Shown: positions 25,743 through 34,307, counted from the stretch's first letter. The stretch is DNA of 42,748 nt from CAZIVE01 sp964542435 (GCA_964542435.1 CAZIVE010000013.1:1-42748), one strand, 5' to 3'. Translations and numbers: made by a program. The notes: generated by a model from the sequence alone, not told the origin.

Positions 25743-27056
25743 ATGAAAAATACACCGGTAGATTACGAAACAGCTCGTAAGGTGATAGACAGCTACGGGC
25801 TTCCGGACTTCGGAAAGGCTACAATTCGTGAAGTGGTGGCGATCTCCACCGAACTTGAGAAGTTGACTCACACAGAATTTATTCACATGGAAATGGGCGT
25901 CCCCGGTTTGAAACCTGCTCAGGTCGGTGTCGATGCAGAAATTGATGCTCTGCGCAAAGGCGTCGCTTCCATCTATCCCAATATCAATGGCAGTCCGGAA
26001 CTGAAGGAAGAGGCTTCCCGCTTCATCAAAGCTTTCATCAATGTCGATGTGCCAGCTGAATGCTGTGTTCCCGTGACCGGTTCCATGCAGGGAACGTTCG
26101 CATCGTTCCTCACCAGCGGACAGTGCAACGAAGGTCGTAACACGATCCTCTTTATCGATCCGGGATTTCCCGTTCAGAAGCAGCAGATTGTCGTGATGGG
26201 CTATCAGTATGATTCATTCGATGTATATGAACATCGCGGTGCCGCGCTTCGTGACGAACTGGAGAAGCATTTCTCCACCGGAAAGATTGCTGCGCTCATC
26301 TATTCCAATCCCAACAATCCTGCCTGGATCTGTTTGACGGAAGAGGAATTGCAGATCATTGCTGATGTGGCTCGCAAGTATGATGTCATTATCATTGAGG
26401 ATTTGGCCTATTTCGCCATGGATTTCCGCAAGGATATGAGCAAACCTTTCCAGCCTCCTTATCAGTCGAGTGTCGCAAACTATACAGACAATTATATTCT
26501 GCAGATCTCCGGATCGAAAGCCTTCAGTTATGCTGGACAGCGTATCGGCGTGACAGCTATTTCTGATAAACTTTATCACAGAGCATTCCCCGGACTGACA
26601 GCACGCTATGGTGGCGGAACGTTTGGTACCGTCTATATCCACCGCGTTCTTTATGCGCTCTCATCCGGAACAAGCCATTCAGCACAATGTGCTCTTGCCG
26701 CCATGTTCAAAGCAGCATCCGACGGAACATTCAATTTTGTGGAGCAGGTTCGGGAATACGGTCGTCGTGCAGCCAAACTGAAAGAGATCTTCAAACATCA
26801 TGGATTCCATATCGTTTATGATCACGACATCGATCGCGAGATAGCCGACGGTTTCTATTTCACGATAGGCTATAAAGGTCTGTCCGGGAACAAACTGATG
26901 GAAGAACTGATATATTACGGTGTCAGTGCCATTTCGCTCGGAACGACGGGCAGCCATCAGCAAGGCCTCCGCGCTTGTACCTCTTTCATCAAAGACAACC
27001 AATATGATCTTCTCGATCAACGTCTGACCGAGTTTGAGAAGGATCATCCGCAATAA
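25743..27056 (+). CDS. pyridoxal-phosphate-dependent aminotransferase, class I/II
   Basis: 437-residue cytoplasmic fold-type I aminotransferase. The cofactor lysine is K259 in ISGSKAFSYAGQRIG. Other conserved pieces are YPNINGSPELKEEASRF (substrate/cofactor entrance), IYSNPNNPAW (the NP motif), and IIEDLAYFAMDF (the aspartate that contacts the pyridine ring). The C-terminal arginine region is QGLRACTSF. The amino-acid substrate cannot be told from sequence. It is a single-gene unit with its own -7 box and a strong terminator (27065-27119). Confidence 0.9.
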   Translation: MKNTPVDYETARKVIDSYGLPDFGKATIREVVAISTELEKLTHTEFIHMEMGVPGLKPAQVGVDAEIDALRKGVASIYPNINGSPELKEEASRFIKAFINVDVPAECCVPVTGSMQGTFASFLTSGQCNEGRNTILFIDPGFPVQKQQIVVMGYQYDSFDVYEHRGAALRDELEKHFSTGKIAALIYSNPNNPAWICLTEEELQIIADVARKYDVIIIEDLAYFAMDFRKDMSKPFQPPYQSSVANYTDNYILQISGSKAFSYAGQRIGVTAISDKLYHRAFPGLTARYGGGTFGTVYIHRVLYALSSGTSHSAQCALAAMFKAASDGTFNFVEQVREYGRRAAKLKEIFKHHGFHIVYDHDIDREIADGFYFTIGYKGLSGNKLMEELIYYGVSAISLGTTGSHQQGLRACTSFIKDNQYDLLDQRLTEFEKDHPQ

Positions 27057-27064
27057 CGACATAT

Positions 27065-27119
27065 CGTCCGGCTATTAATGTTAATTAAGCATAATAGCCG
27101 GACGAAATCTTTTTTTTTT
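27065..27119 (+). terminator. intrinsic terminator after the aminotransferase gene
   Basis: A perfect 13-bp stem (CGTCCGGCTATTA at 27065-27077 with its complement at 27092-27104) has a 14-base loop and is followed by a run of more than ten T. This is the strongest terminator in the window. Confidence 0.92.
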
Positions 27120-27164
27120 GGATTGAATCTTCTAAATTACCGCCTGATAAGAAAGGAGATAGCA

Positions 27165-27758
27165 ATGGGATTATCCGACAATCTATTTAAGATTACGCAC
27201 AACAATGTTCTTCCGGTTCAAGGAAATGTCATCATTTCGGAGCCTTTTCTGAAAGATGCCTACTTCCAGCGTTCCGTGGTGTTGTTGGTGGAACATGCAA
27301 AAGAGGGAACCATCGGGCTCGTTCTGAATAAGAAGACTTCGTTAAAGGTCAATTCATTCTTCGATGAGCTCAAGGATTGTCCTGATATGCCCATTTATAT
27401 AGGTGGACCGGTTTCTCCTACCAGATTGTTTTTCATTCACACGCTTGGGGACAAGCTGATCTCGGGAAGTGTCAAGATCAAGGATTCGCTTTATTTCGAT
27501 GGGTCGTTTAGTGAATTAAAGGACTATATCCTTTGTGGACATTCCATTGAAGGAAAGGTAAAGTTTTTCTTAGGATATTCTGGATGGACAAAAGGACAGT
27601 TGTCTGAAGAGATCCATCAGGATTCGTGGCTGGTAAGCAACGAACTGTCAGACATTATGCATGCCGATGGCGATGATTATTGGAAGAGTTCGGTCAGCAA
27701 ACTTGGCAAGACCTACCGTAACTGGATCATCTATCCGAAAGATCCTTGCTTAAACTGA
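27165..27758 (+). CDS. YqgE/AlgH family protein (UPF0301)
   Basis: 197 residues, the normal length for this conserved but poorly understood cytoplasmic family. Signature pieces: GNVIISEPFLKDAYFQRSVVLLVEH, GTIGLVLNKKT, IYIGGPVSPTRLFFIHTLGD and FLGYSGWTKGQL. I chose the ATG at 27165 (MGLSDNL) because of a strong AGGAG site 8 bases before it. The earlier in-frame ATG at 27078 lies inside the terminator. The last 32 bp overlap the end of the converging GNAT gene. Confidence 0.9.
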   Translation: MGLSDNLFKITHNNVLPVQGNVIISEPFLKDAYFQRSVVLLVEHAKEGTIGLVLNKKTSLKVNSFFDELKDCPDMPIYIGGPVSPTRLFFIHTLGDKLISGSVKIKDSLYFDGSFSELKDYILCGHSIEGKVKFFLGYSGWTKGQLSEEIHQDSWLVSNELSDIMHADGDDYWKSSVSKLGKTYRNWIIYPKDPCLN

Positions 27759-28302
27759 GTCTCTCTGTCTTCTCCGGATTAATCATTTGAAATATCAATA
27801 CATCTTCGTAACGGCTGTTGGATGAGGTGACCCATTCCGACAAGATTCCGCTTTGTTTGAATCCAAGGCTCTTGAACAGTGCGATGCTGGCTTTGTTGTC
27901 AGCGGAGATATGGGCATAAACCTGATGGAGCTTGAGAAACTTGAAGGCATATTCAATGAGCAGATTCATTGCTGAAAGAGCCACGCCCTTCTTTCGTGAT
28001 GAGGCATCAACCAGAATTCCCAACGCTGCGCGGCTGTTGAACGGATCGAAGTCGAACAGATCAGCTAGTCCTGTGCGCTGATGTGAACGTCGCTTTTCGA
28101 TGATCAGACGAAGCTGCTTGGTCTCGTAAAAGTCGTGGCACGTTGAATCCGCTATGTATTTTTTTAATTGATAACGGGAATAGGGAGTAAGTGTGCTGCT
28201 TACCGACCACAATGTGGGATCATTTTCCCAATTGTATATGGCTTCGAGATCTTCAGGTTCGAGTGCACGGAGCAGGATTTTGTCATTCTTTAGAAATTCC
28301 AT
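27727..28302 (-). CDS. GNAT-family N-acetyltransferase
   Basis: 191-residue acetyltransferase of the RimJ/SpeG-like branch. N-terminal LLRALEPEDLEAIYNWENDP, the acetyl-CoA loop near ILVDASSRKKGVALSAMNLLIEYAF, and the C-terminal strand ADNKASIALFKSLGFKQSG are the family hallmarks. The substrate is unknown. It follows the glycosyltransferase by 1 bp and is last in a recR-glycosyltransferase-GNAT unit. Its 3' end overlaps the yqgE 3' end by 32 bp. Confidence 0.85.
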   Translation of the reverse strand: MEFLKNDKILLRALEPEDLEAIYNWENDPTLWSVSSTLTPYSRYQLKKYIADSTCHDFYETKQLRLIIEKRRSHQRTGLADLFDFDPFNSRAALGILVDASSRKKGVALSAMNLLIEYAFKFLKLHQVYAHISADNKASIALFKSLGFKQSGILSEWVTSSNSRYEDVLIFQMINPEKTERLSLSKDLSDR

Positions 28303-28303
28303 A

Positions 28304-29479
28304 TTATATGCCGGCAGATATGACCCGGTTGTTTTTCAGATTGATTATATGATAGCTGACTTTCTTGTCCGGATATTTGTCCATGAAGAGCATCATTTGT
28401 TCAAAACGGGCATCTGGATAGCAGAAGGCATAGTCGGTGAAGTCGTTCATCTTGTTCCAGCGGTTCATGGAGTCAAGGATACGGGCGTCGTTGAGATACC
28501 AATGGTTGACGTGCTCCAGATGAGGCATCTTGTCGGTGCAAAGTTTGCGCGCCGCAGCGAAATGTTCCTCAAAGCAGAATATCAGCAATCGGCGGTGATG
28601 GACTTTTGCGTTTCGCTTATGGAATGGAGAGGCGATGATGGCAATGGCTTCGCGCAGTCGGATGGCAAGGGTGATGCTGCTTTTCATGAATAGGGATGAG
28701 TCCGGGAAATATTTGCGGTAGAAGATGCGCATCGCTCCATAGAAAGCATGGATGTAACGGCTGCTGTTTTCTCGCGTACTTTCTCCTTTATAATGGAGGA
28801 TGCGCTCGGGAACATAGAGATTCTCCCAACCGCCGAGGACGATACGATACGACATGTCGATGTCTTCACCGTACATGAAGAAGGATTCGTCGAGCAATCC
28901 CACTTTGTCGAGGGCTTCGTGGCGCAGCAGCATGAATGCTCCCGAAAGAACTTCCACGTTGTGCTCTTTGTCGGCATTCAGATAAAGCAATGAATAGCTT
29001 GCGTATTTCGGCGACAGCGGAAAGAGTTTCGACAGACCGGAGATCTTGCAGAACGATACCCATGGAGTGGGGAAGGAGCGCTTCGATTCCGGAAGAAACT
29101 CGCCTTTGCCGTTGATCATCTTCACGCCGATGCCGCCGATTTTCGGACGTTCATCCATTATGAAGCAAAGGCTGCGCAGGCTGCTTTCACCGATGACGGT
29201 GTCCGGATTCAGAAGAAGCACATATTTGCCTCTCGACAGACGGATCGCCTGATTGTTGGCACTGGCAAAACCTTTGTTGTCTGTGTTGGCGATGAACAGG
29301 ACGTCGGTGAAGATGGGCTTCAGATAAGCCACTGTGCCGTCGGATGAGTTGTTGTCCACGACGATGACCTCGGCGTTGATTCCTTCCAGTGCAGCACGAA
29401 CAGACCACAGGCACTGCTCGAGAATGTGCTTCACATTATAGCTCACTATCACTACCGATATCCAAATCTCGTCGTTCAT
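28304..29479 (-). CDS. glycosyltransferase family 2
   Basis: 391 residues, predicted to transfer a sugar from a nucleotide donor onto a glycan or lipid-linked acceptor at the inner face of the cytoplasmic membrane. The GT-A core starts at about residue 5: ISVVIVSYNVKHILEQCL, VIVVDNNSSDGTVAYL, LLLNPDTVIGESSL, and the acceptor-site motif ESFFMYGEDIDMSYRI. This resembles rhamnosyltransferase-type family 2 enzymes. The last 100 or so residues form an extra C-terminal domain with no motif I recognise. It is 9 bp downstream of recR and 1 bp upstream of the GNAT gene. Confidence 0.88.
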   Translation of the reverse strand: MNDEIWISVVIVSYNVKHILEQCLWSVRAALEGINAEVIVVDNNSSDGTVAYLKPIFTDVLFIANTDNKGFASANNQAIRLSRGKYVLLLNPDTVIGESSLRSLCFIMDERPKIGGIGVKMINGKGEFLPESKRSFPTPWVSFCKISGLSKLFPLSPKYASYSLLYLNADKEHNVEVLSGAFMLLRHEALDKVGLLDESFFMYGEDIDMSYRIVLGGWENLYVPERILHYKGESTRENSSRYIHAFYGAMRIFYRKYFPDSSLFMKSSITLAIRLREAIAIIASPFHKRNAKVHHRRLLIFCFEEHFAAARKLCTDKMPHLEHVNHWYLNDARILDSMNRWNKMNDFTDYAFCYPDARFEQMMLFMDKYPDKKVSYHIINLKNNRVISAGI

Positions 29480-29488
29480 CTTGAATGC

Positions 29489-30112
29489 TTATACTTTTAC
29501 CGATTCATTAAAGCCAATGCGGTTGATGATGGAACGTCCCAGCGTCACTTCATCTGCATATTCTATTTCGTCACCCACTGATACACCGCGTGCAATCACA
29601 CTCACCTTCACTCCGAGAGGCGACAGCTTGCGAAAGATGTAGAAGCCGGTTGTGTCGCCTTCCATGGTGGTGCTGAGTGCCAGAATCACTTCTGAAACGT
29701 CACCTTTGGAAATGCGCTCCACCAGACTTTCGATCTGTAGATCCGAAGGCCCGATGCCGTCGATGGGAGAGATGACGCCGCCCAGCACATGATATACGCC
29801 ATGATATTGTCCCGTGTTCTCGATGGCCATCACTTCGCGAATGTTTTCCACGACGCAGACTGTAGAGTGGTCGCGCCTTGGATCGGAACAGATGCTGCAC
29901 GTCTCCTCGTCGGAAATGTTGTGGCAGACTTTGCAATATTTCACGTCATGCCTCAATGCAAGCAAAGCTTCGGCGAAATGCTCCGTGTAGCCTTCGTCGC
30001 GTCTGAGCAGATAGAGGGCCAGTCTCAGTGCCGTCTTCCTTCCGATGCCCGGAAGCGAACTGAGCACGTCAATGGCGTTTTCCAGCAATGTGGATGGATA
30101 TTTATCAGTCAT
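29489..30112 (-). CDS. recR: recombination mediator protein RecR
   Basis: With RecF/RecO it helps load RecA at gaps; 207 residues. It has an N-terminal helix-hairpin-helix (SSLPGIGRKTALRLALYLL), a four-cysteine zinc finger (C60, C63, C72, C75), a Toprim domain (TVCVVENIREVMAIENTGQYHGVYHVLGG) and a Walker-like end. I start at 30112 (MTDKYPS); an upstream in-frame ATG at 30163 lies above the proximal promoter box. Cotranscribed with a glycosyltransferase and a GNAT gene. Two similar promoter segments lie upstream. Confidence 0.95.
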   Translation of the reverse strand: MTDKYPSTLLENAIDVLSSLPGIGRKTALRLALYLLRRDEGYTEHFAEALLALRHDVKYCKVCHNISDEETCSICSDPRRDHSTVCVVENIREVMAIENTGQYHGVYHVLGGVISPIDGIGPSDLQIESLVERISKGDVSEVILALSTTMEGDTTGFYIFRKLSPLGVKVSVIARGVSVGDEIEYADEVTLGRSIINRIGFNESVKV

Positions 30113-30129
30113 TCTGTTCCTATTTGTGG

Positions 30130-30137
30130 CAAAGATA
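30130..30137 (-). promoter_or_regulatory. proximal -7 box for recR (P1)
   Basis: Minus strand TATCTTTG at 30137-30130, 18 bases before the recR ATG. The -33 match is weaker (CTTG at 30164-30161, spacer 23). It lies inside a segment duplicated at 30211. Confidence 0.5.
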
Positions 30138-30212
30138 ATGCAAACCGAGCGCAGAATCATCAAGCTTGCTTGAATGTTATGCCGAGGTGCCGCTTATCTT
30201 CGCAATCTATGG

Positions 30213-30243
30213 CAAAGATAATGCAAGCTGAGGGAAATGCAAA
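30213..30243 (-). promoter_or_regulatory. distal promoter for recR (P2)
   Basis: Minus strand TTTG at 30243-30240 and TATCTTTG at 30220-30213 with a 19-base spacer, a full consensus match. The predicted start is near 30206, giving a leader of about 95 nt. The segment 30211-30227 is an exact copy of 30128-30144. Confidence 0.72.
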
Positions 30244-30327
30244 GCATGTTTTACATTTCCGATCTGCATCCTATTTTGAACACATGCCATAAAGGTGGGT
30301 TTGAAACCCGCTAAATGAATCTGACGA

Positions 30328-30573
30328 GAAATAAATTATATAGAGGTGTCTCAAGGGTGATTTAGTGAAAAATAAATTATATAGAGGTGTCTCAAGGGTG
30401 ATTTGGTGAAAAATAAATTATATAGAGGTGTCGCAAGGGTGATTTGCCGAAATATAAATTATATAGAGGTGTCGCAAGGGTAGTTTGGTGAAAAATAAAT
30501 TATATAGAGGTGTTGCAAGGGTAATTTGGCGAAAAATAAATTATATAGAGGTGTCTCAAAGGCGATTTGCCGA
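30328..30573. repeat. tandem array of six 41-bp units
   Basis: Six head-to-tail units start at 30328, 30369, 30410, 30451, 30492 and 30533, followed by a degenerate partial copy to about 30590. Each unit has a nearly invariant half (AAATAAATTATATAGAGGTG) and a variable half around TCTCAAGGGTGATTTGGTGA, where changes cluster at a few positions. There are no spacers and no reading frame. It lies between the recR promoters and the terminator of the receiver-kinase gene. Confidence 0.95.
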
Positions 30574-30646
30574 AATAGATTTTATTTAGGAAAAATTCGA
30601 TGGAACTGCATGGATGGATAAAAAGAAAAGAGAGTGCGAAAGAATG

Positions 30647-30687
30647 ACAAACCGCACAATCACTGGAATAGCAGTTGTGCGGTTTGT
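30647..30687 (-). terminator. terminator of the receiver-histidine kinase gene
   Basis: A 13-bp perfect stem (ACAAACCGCACAA at 30647-30659 with its complement at 30675-30687) lies 28 bp past the stop codon on the minus strand. A moderately T-rich stretch follows on that strand. Confidence 0.7.
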
Positions 30688-30715
30688 TGAAAGAACGTGT
30701 TATATGCGTTCTGAA

Positions 30716-31837
30716 TTAAGACTCCTGATTGAATACCTTCATGGTGAAATGGAACGTGGTGCCTTTTCCCTCTTCCGATTCGAACCACAGTTTTCCATCG
30801 TGTTGCATCACGAAGTCTTTGCAAAGCATCAAGCCCAGTCCGGAACCTTTCTCATTATTGGTACCGAAGGTTGTGAAATGCGTATCTTCGTCCAGCACTT
30901 TAGCCTGATCTTCTTTCTTGATGCCTTTCCCGTTATCTTTGACGCTGACATGGATGAAATCGCCCTCTTGTACAGAGGCAATGTGGATTTCCCCTCCTTC
31001 GAAACAGAATTTCATGGCATTTGATACCAGGTTTCTGACGACAGTCTTCATCATGTCTTCATCAACAAATCCTATAGCTTCGCCATCGATGCCTTCCGTC
31101 GTGATACGGATTTTTTTCTGTTCGGCCATCGTAGAATAAAGTGAAGCCGTACTGCGGATGATTTCGTGGATGTCAACATTCTGTTTGAAGATACGTTGCT
31201 TGTTGAGGCGGCGCTTGGCCCATTTCAAAAGGTTGTCGAGAAGAAGGAAAACCTCTTCCGTCGTCTTGTTCATCATCTGCAACATCTCATAAACTTCCGT
31301 TCCCACAGCATCTTTGTCCACCATCATCAGGATGGCGTTGTTCATCATTTTCAAAGATCCTAACGGTGAACGAAGATCATGGGCGATGACTGAATAGAGC
31401 GTATCTCTTGCTTCGATGGTCTTCTCCAGTTCATTTTTGATGCGGTTTACACTAAACAGTTCGAAGCGATGCGCTACACGTTTGATCAGTTCCTCTCTCT
31501 GGAACGGTTTCGTGACATATTCGACCGCACCCAATTGATATCCCTTGACAATGCTCTGCATATCGCTTAAAGCCGACATGATAATGACCGGGATGTTTTT
31601 CGTCTCGGGATTCGCTTTCAAATGTTGGAGGACTTCGTATCCATCCATTTGCGGCATCATGATGTCGAGGAGCATCAGATTCGGATGTTTTTCTTCTGCA
31701 ATCCGTAAGGCTTTTGCTCCGCTGTCGCAGGTCAACAATGTGTATCCTTCCTTTTTTAGTATGGCTTGGACGAGCATTACATTAGTAGGAACATCATCCA
31801 CAATCAAGACAGAAAAGTCTTCAGCTGAATTATTCAT
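30716..31837 (-). CDS. receiver-domain histidine kinase (RR-HK fusion)
   Basis: 373-residue soluble signalling protein. An N-terminal receiver (about 8-125; D14-D15, phospho-acceptor D58 in LLDIMMPQMDG, K110 in YVTKPF) is joined by a short helix (about 128-142) to a histidine kinase. The kinase has H153 in IAHDLRSPLGSL, the N-box LVSNAMKFCFEGG, and the ATP-lid motifs DNGKGI and GSGLGLMLC. There are no membrane segments and no sensor domain, so the input is probably phosphotransfer to the receiver from another kinase. I start at 31837 (MNNSAED); a further 33 in-frame residues upstream are low-complexity and lie in the presumed leader. No output regulator is adjacent. Confidence 0.9.
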   Translation of the reverse strand: MNNSAEDFSVLIVDDVPTNVMLVQAILKKEGYTLLTCDSGAKALRIAEEKHPNLMLLDIMMPQMDGYEVLQHLKANPETKNIPVIIMSALSDMQSIVKGYQLGAVEYVTKPFQREELIKRVAHRFELFSVNRIKNELEKTIEARDTLYSVIAHDLRSPLGSLKMMNNAILMMVDKDAVGTEVYEMLQMMNKTTEEVFLLLDNLLKWAKRRLNKQRIFKQNVDIHEIIRSTASLYSTMAEQKKIRITTEGIDGEAIGFVDEDMMKTVVRNLVSNAMKFCFEGGEIHIASVQEGDFIHVSVKDNGKGIKKEDQAKVLDEDTHFTTFGTNNEKGSGLGLMLCKDFVMQHDGKLWFESEEGKGTTFHFTMKVFNQES

Positions 31838-32183
31838 TATAGTAATTCTATTGTAGTTATTATTATTACTGACGCTTTTGCCTTGCGTCGGTAGGTTTTT
31901 CACGCTGCAATTTACGCATTCATTTATAAATTTCAAATATTTTCAAGGTTTTTTAAAGTAAAGATGTCTCGTACGTTTGAAACATATTGTTGAATAATAG
32001 TCGTTTACCTAATTGAAGATATATTTTTCATTCCTTCGTTATTATCTAGCTATAATGCAGAAAATGGATCGGTTTCAATTTGTGTATAGGATTATAATAA
32101 ATGTGTGTCTCTGAAATCGATCTCCGACCAAAAGAAAGTACGAGATGTTTTTTTTAGGCTTTTCAAAGAAAAAAAGATGACAT
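31838..32183. other. divergent intergenic region between receiver-kinase and asparaginase genes
   Basis: About 350 bp of AT-rich DNA. It holds a small stem (GACGC at 31871 with GCGTC at 31885) in the kinase leader and a weak minus-strand -7-like box, AATATTTG (31941-31934). I see no gene. Confidence 0.5.
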
Positions 32184-32215
32184 TTTGTAAACAGATTAAT
32201 AAATTCTTAACTTTG
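32184..32215 (+). promoter_or_regulatory. promoter of the asparaginase gene
   Basis: TTTG at 32184-32187 and TAACTTTG at 32208-32215 with a 20-base spacer, a full Bacteroidetes consensus match. The predicted start is near 32221. This decides the start codon: the long upstream reading frame, and even the ATG at 32222, would be outside or at the very 5' end of the mRNA, so 32240 is preferred. Confidence 0.8.
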
Positions 32216-32239
32216 CACGCGATGATAAAAACGAAACTT

Positions 32240-33298
32240 ATGCAGAGTCAACAGAATAAATCCTCCATTTTGCTCATATACACAGGAGGTACAATCGGTA
32301 TGATTGAAAATGCTGAAACAGGGACGCTTGAAGCATTCAATTTCCAGCATCTGAGAGAAAACATGCCTGAGCTTAAGAAACTTGGTTATGACGTGCAAAC
32401 CCTGCAGTTTGATCCGCCTCTCGATTCATCTGAGATGGGTCCGGATTCATGGATGAAAATCGTGAAGATCATTACGGACAACTATCAGAAGTATGATGGT
32501 TTTGTAGTGCTTCATGGAACAGATACGATGGCTTACACTGCATCCGCATTGAGCTTCATGCTGGAAAATCTGGGTAAGCCGGTTATTCTTACCGGTTCCC
32601 AACTTCCCATTGGCGTACTTAGAACGGACGGTAAAGAGAACCTGATTACGGCTATTGAGATTGCCGCTGCCAAGGAAAATGGCTATCCGGTCGTTCCTGA
32701 GGTCTGCATTTTCTTTGAGAATGATCTGCTTCGAGGCAATCGTACGACGAAGATCAATGCCGACAACTTCAATGCTTTTCGCTCATACAATTATCCGCCT
32801 TTGGCCCATGCCGGGATCTATATAAAATATGATGAACCTCAGATTTATCATCCTGTATTAAGGAAACCTCTTAAACCGCATTATCTGCTGGATCGTAATA
32901 TCGCTATTCTGAAACTGTTCCCAGGAATTTCTCCTCAAGTAACGGAAAGTATTTTGAACATTCCGGGACTGAAAGGTGTTGTCATGGAGACGTTCGGTAG
33001 TGGTAATGCTCCTTGTGACGAGTGGTTTTTGAAGAAGCTCCACGATGCAGTGGAAAGAGGTATCGTTATAGTGAATGTTACGCAATGCCTCGGCGGCAGC
33101 GTGGAAATGCATCGCTATGAGACAGGACGGAAATTATTGGAAGCGGGGGTGATCAGTGGTTTCGACAGCACAACGGAAAGTGCCGTGACCAAGTTGATGT
33201 TTCTCTTTGGTCACGGATTGAATAATTCGGAGGTCGTAGAACACATGAACTGCTCGTTGATTGGTGAGGTAACCATACCGGACACCTTTCGGCCTTGA
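32240..33298 (+). CDS. ansA: type I L-asparaginase
   Basis: Hydrolyses L-asparagine to aspartate and ammonia; 352 residues, cytoplasmic type (no signal peptide). Catalytic threonine T15 is in LIYTGGTIGM and the second active-site motif HGTDT is at 92-96 (VVLHGTDTMAYTASAL). C-terminal family segments include GSGNAPCDEWF and VNVTQCLGGSVEMHRYETG. Transcribed with the metallo-hydrolase gene 18 bp downstream. Confidence 0.92.
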   Translation: MQSQQNKSSILLIYTGGTIGMIENAETGTLEAFNFQHLRENMPELKKLGYDVQTLQFDPPLDSSEMGPDSWMKIVKIITDNYQKYDGFVVLHGTDTMAYTASALSFMLENLGKPVILTGSQLPIGVLRTDGKENLITAIEIAAAKENGYPVVPEVCIFFENDLLRGNRTTKINADNFNAFRSYNYPPLAHAGIYIKYDEPQIYHPVLRKPLKPHYLLDRNIAILKLFPGISPQVTESILNIPGLKGVVMETFGSGNAPCDEWFLKKLHDAVERGIVIVNVTQCLGGSVEMHRYETGRKLLEAGVISGFDSTTESAVTKLMFLFGHGLNNSEVVEHMNCSLIGEVTIPDTFRP

Positions 33299-33316
33299 AG
33301 TGAAAGTGAATAAAAA

Positions 33317-34120
33317 ATGAAAATATCTTTTATGAGTTTAGCCAGTGGTAGCAGTGGAAACTGCTATTATCTAGGCACGCCAGAGTTCGGCATTCTGATG
33401 GATGCAGGTATTGGCATTCATACTATTCGTAAAGTTTTGAAAGATAACGGCATCGATTTTACTAAGATCGTCGGTGTGCTCGTTACGCACGATCATGCGG
33501 ATCATATCAAGACGGTAGGCTGTCTTGGGGAAAAGTTCAACATCCCTATCTATGCCACAGAAGAGGTTCATCGTGGCATCGATAAGAGCCGCTATGTGGA
33601 AGAACGTCTTGTTCAGTCCCGCCGCATTATTAAGAAGGAAGAACCGTTCATGATCAGGGATTTCAAGATTACGGCCTTCGAAGTTCCCCACGATAGTTCC
33701 GATAATGTAGGTTATCTCATAGAATATGGTGACCACAAGTTTACGCTGGCTACAGACGTTGGCCATATCACTGAAACGGTTTCTCGTTACATGTGCATGG
33801 CTAATCATCTGATCATTGAGGCCAACTATGATGAAGAGATGCTATTGGGCGGAACGTATCCTCCTTTTCTTAAAGAGCGCGTGGCCAGTCCAACCGGACA
33901 TTTGAGCAATCATGAAGCTGCCGAGTTCCTAGCTAAGCACTATCAGCCCCATTTGAAGAATATCTGGCTCTGTCATTTGAGCCGTGATAACAATCATCCC
34001 GAGCTAGCTTATAAAACAGTTGATATCCGTCTGTTTGATGAGGGAGTTCGTGTAGGAAAAGATGTGGAATTAGTCGCTCTCAAACGCACAACTCCATCTG
34101 AACTGTACGATTTCTATTGA
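33317..34120 (+). CDS. MBL-fold metallo-hydrolase, WalJ/YycJ-like
   Basis: 267-residue cytoplasmic metallo-beta-lactamase-fold protein. It opens with the family-typical MSLASGSSGNCYYL, has the metal motif H58-x-H60-x-D62-H63 in VLVTHDHADHIK, a metal-bridging aspartate in LATDVGHITE, and a late histidine region CHLSRDNNHPE. In Firmicutes the related YycJ/WalJ is a 5'-exonuclease connected with DNA repair and cell-wall regulation; function in Bacteroidetes is less clear. It is second in an operon with ansA and ends 27 bp before the tRNA promoter. Confidence 0.88.
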   Translation: MKISFMSLASGSSGNCYYLGTPEFGILMDAGIGIHTIRKVLKDNGIDFTKIVGVLVTHDHADHIKTVGCLGEKFNIPIYATEEVHRGIDKSRYVEERLVQSRRIIKKEEPFMIRDFKITAFEVPHDSSDNVGYLIEYGDHKFTLATDVGHITETVSRYMCMANHLIIEANYDEEMLLGGTYPPFLKERVASPTGHLSNHEAAEFLAKHYQPHLKNIWLCHLSRDNNHPELAYKTVDIRLFDEGVRVGKDVELVALKRTTPSELYDFY

Positions 34121-34146
34121 TTTTTCTTGAAAAAAAAGTTCAAAAG

Positions 34147-34177
34147 TTTGTGCCAAGAAATAATTGTTATATCTTTG
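34147..34177 (+). promoter_or_regulatory. promoter of the tRNA operon
   Basis: TTTG at 34147-34150 and TATCTTTG at 34170-34177, spacer 19; perfect consensus in both boxes. The predicted start near 34184 is about 50 bases before the first tRNA. Confidence 0.82.
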
Positions 34178-34234
34178 CACCCGCATTTCGGAAGTAACGA
34201 CATAGAGTTGTCGGCAAATTCGGAGAAGGGAAAA

Positions 34235-34307
34235 GACTTCGTAGCTCAGTTGGTAGAGCAAATGACTCTTAATCATTGGGTCGAGGGTTCGAGCCCCTCC
34301 GAGGTCA
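34235..34307 (+). tRNA. tRNA-Lys(CTT), copy 1
   Basis: Full cloverleaf of 73 bases without encoded CCA: acceptor GACTTCG/CGAGGTC plus discriminator A, D arm GCTCAGTTGGTAGAGC, anticodon stem AATGA/TCATT with loop CTCTTAA (anticodon CTT), and T arm GAGGG-TTCGAGC-CCCTC. Confidence 0.96.

Noticed and set aside
30328..30573. Possible CRISPR array
   Set aside because: The 41-bp units are directly abutting with no unique spacers, and there are no cas genes in the window.
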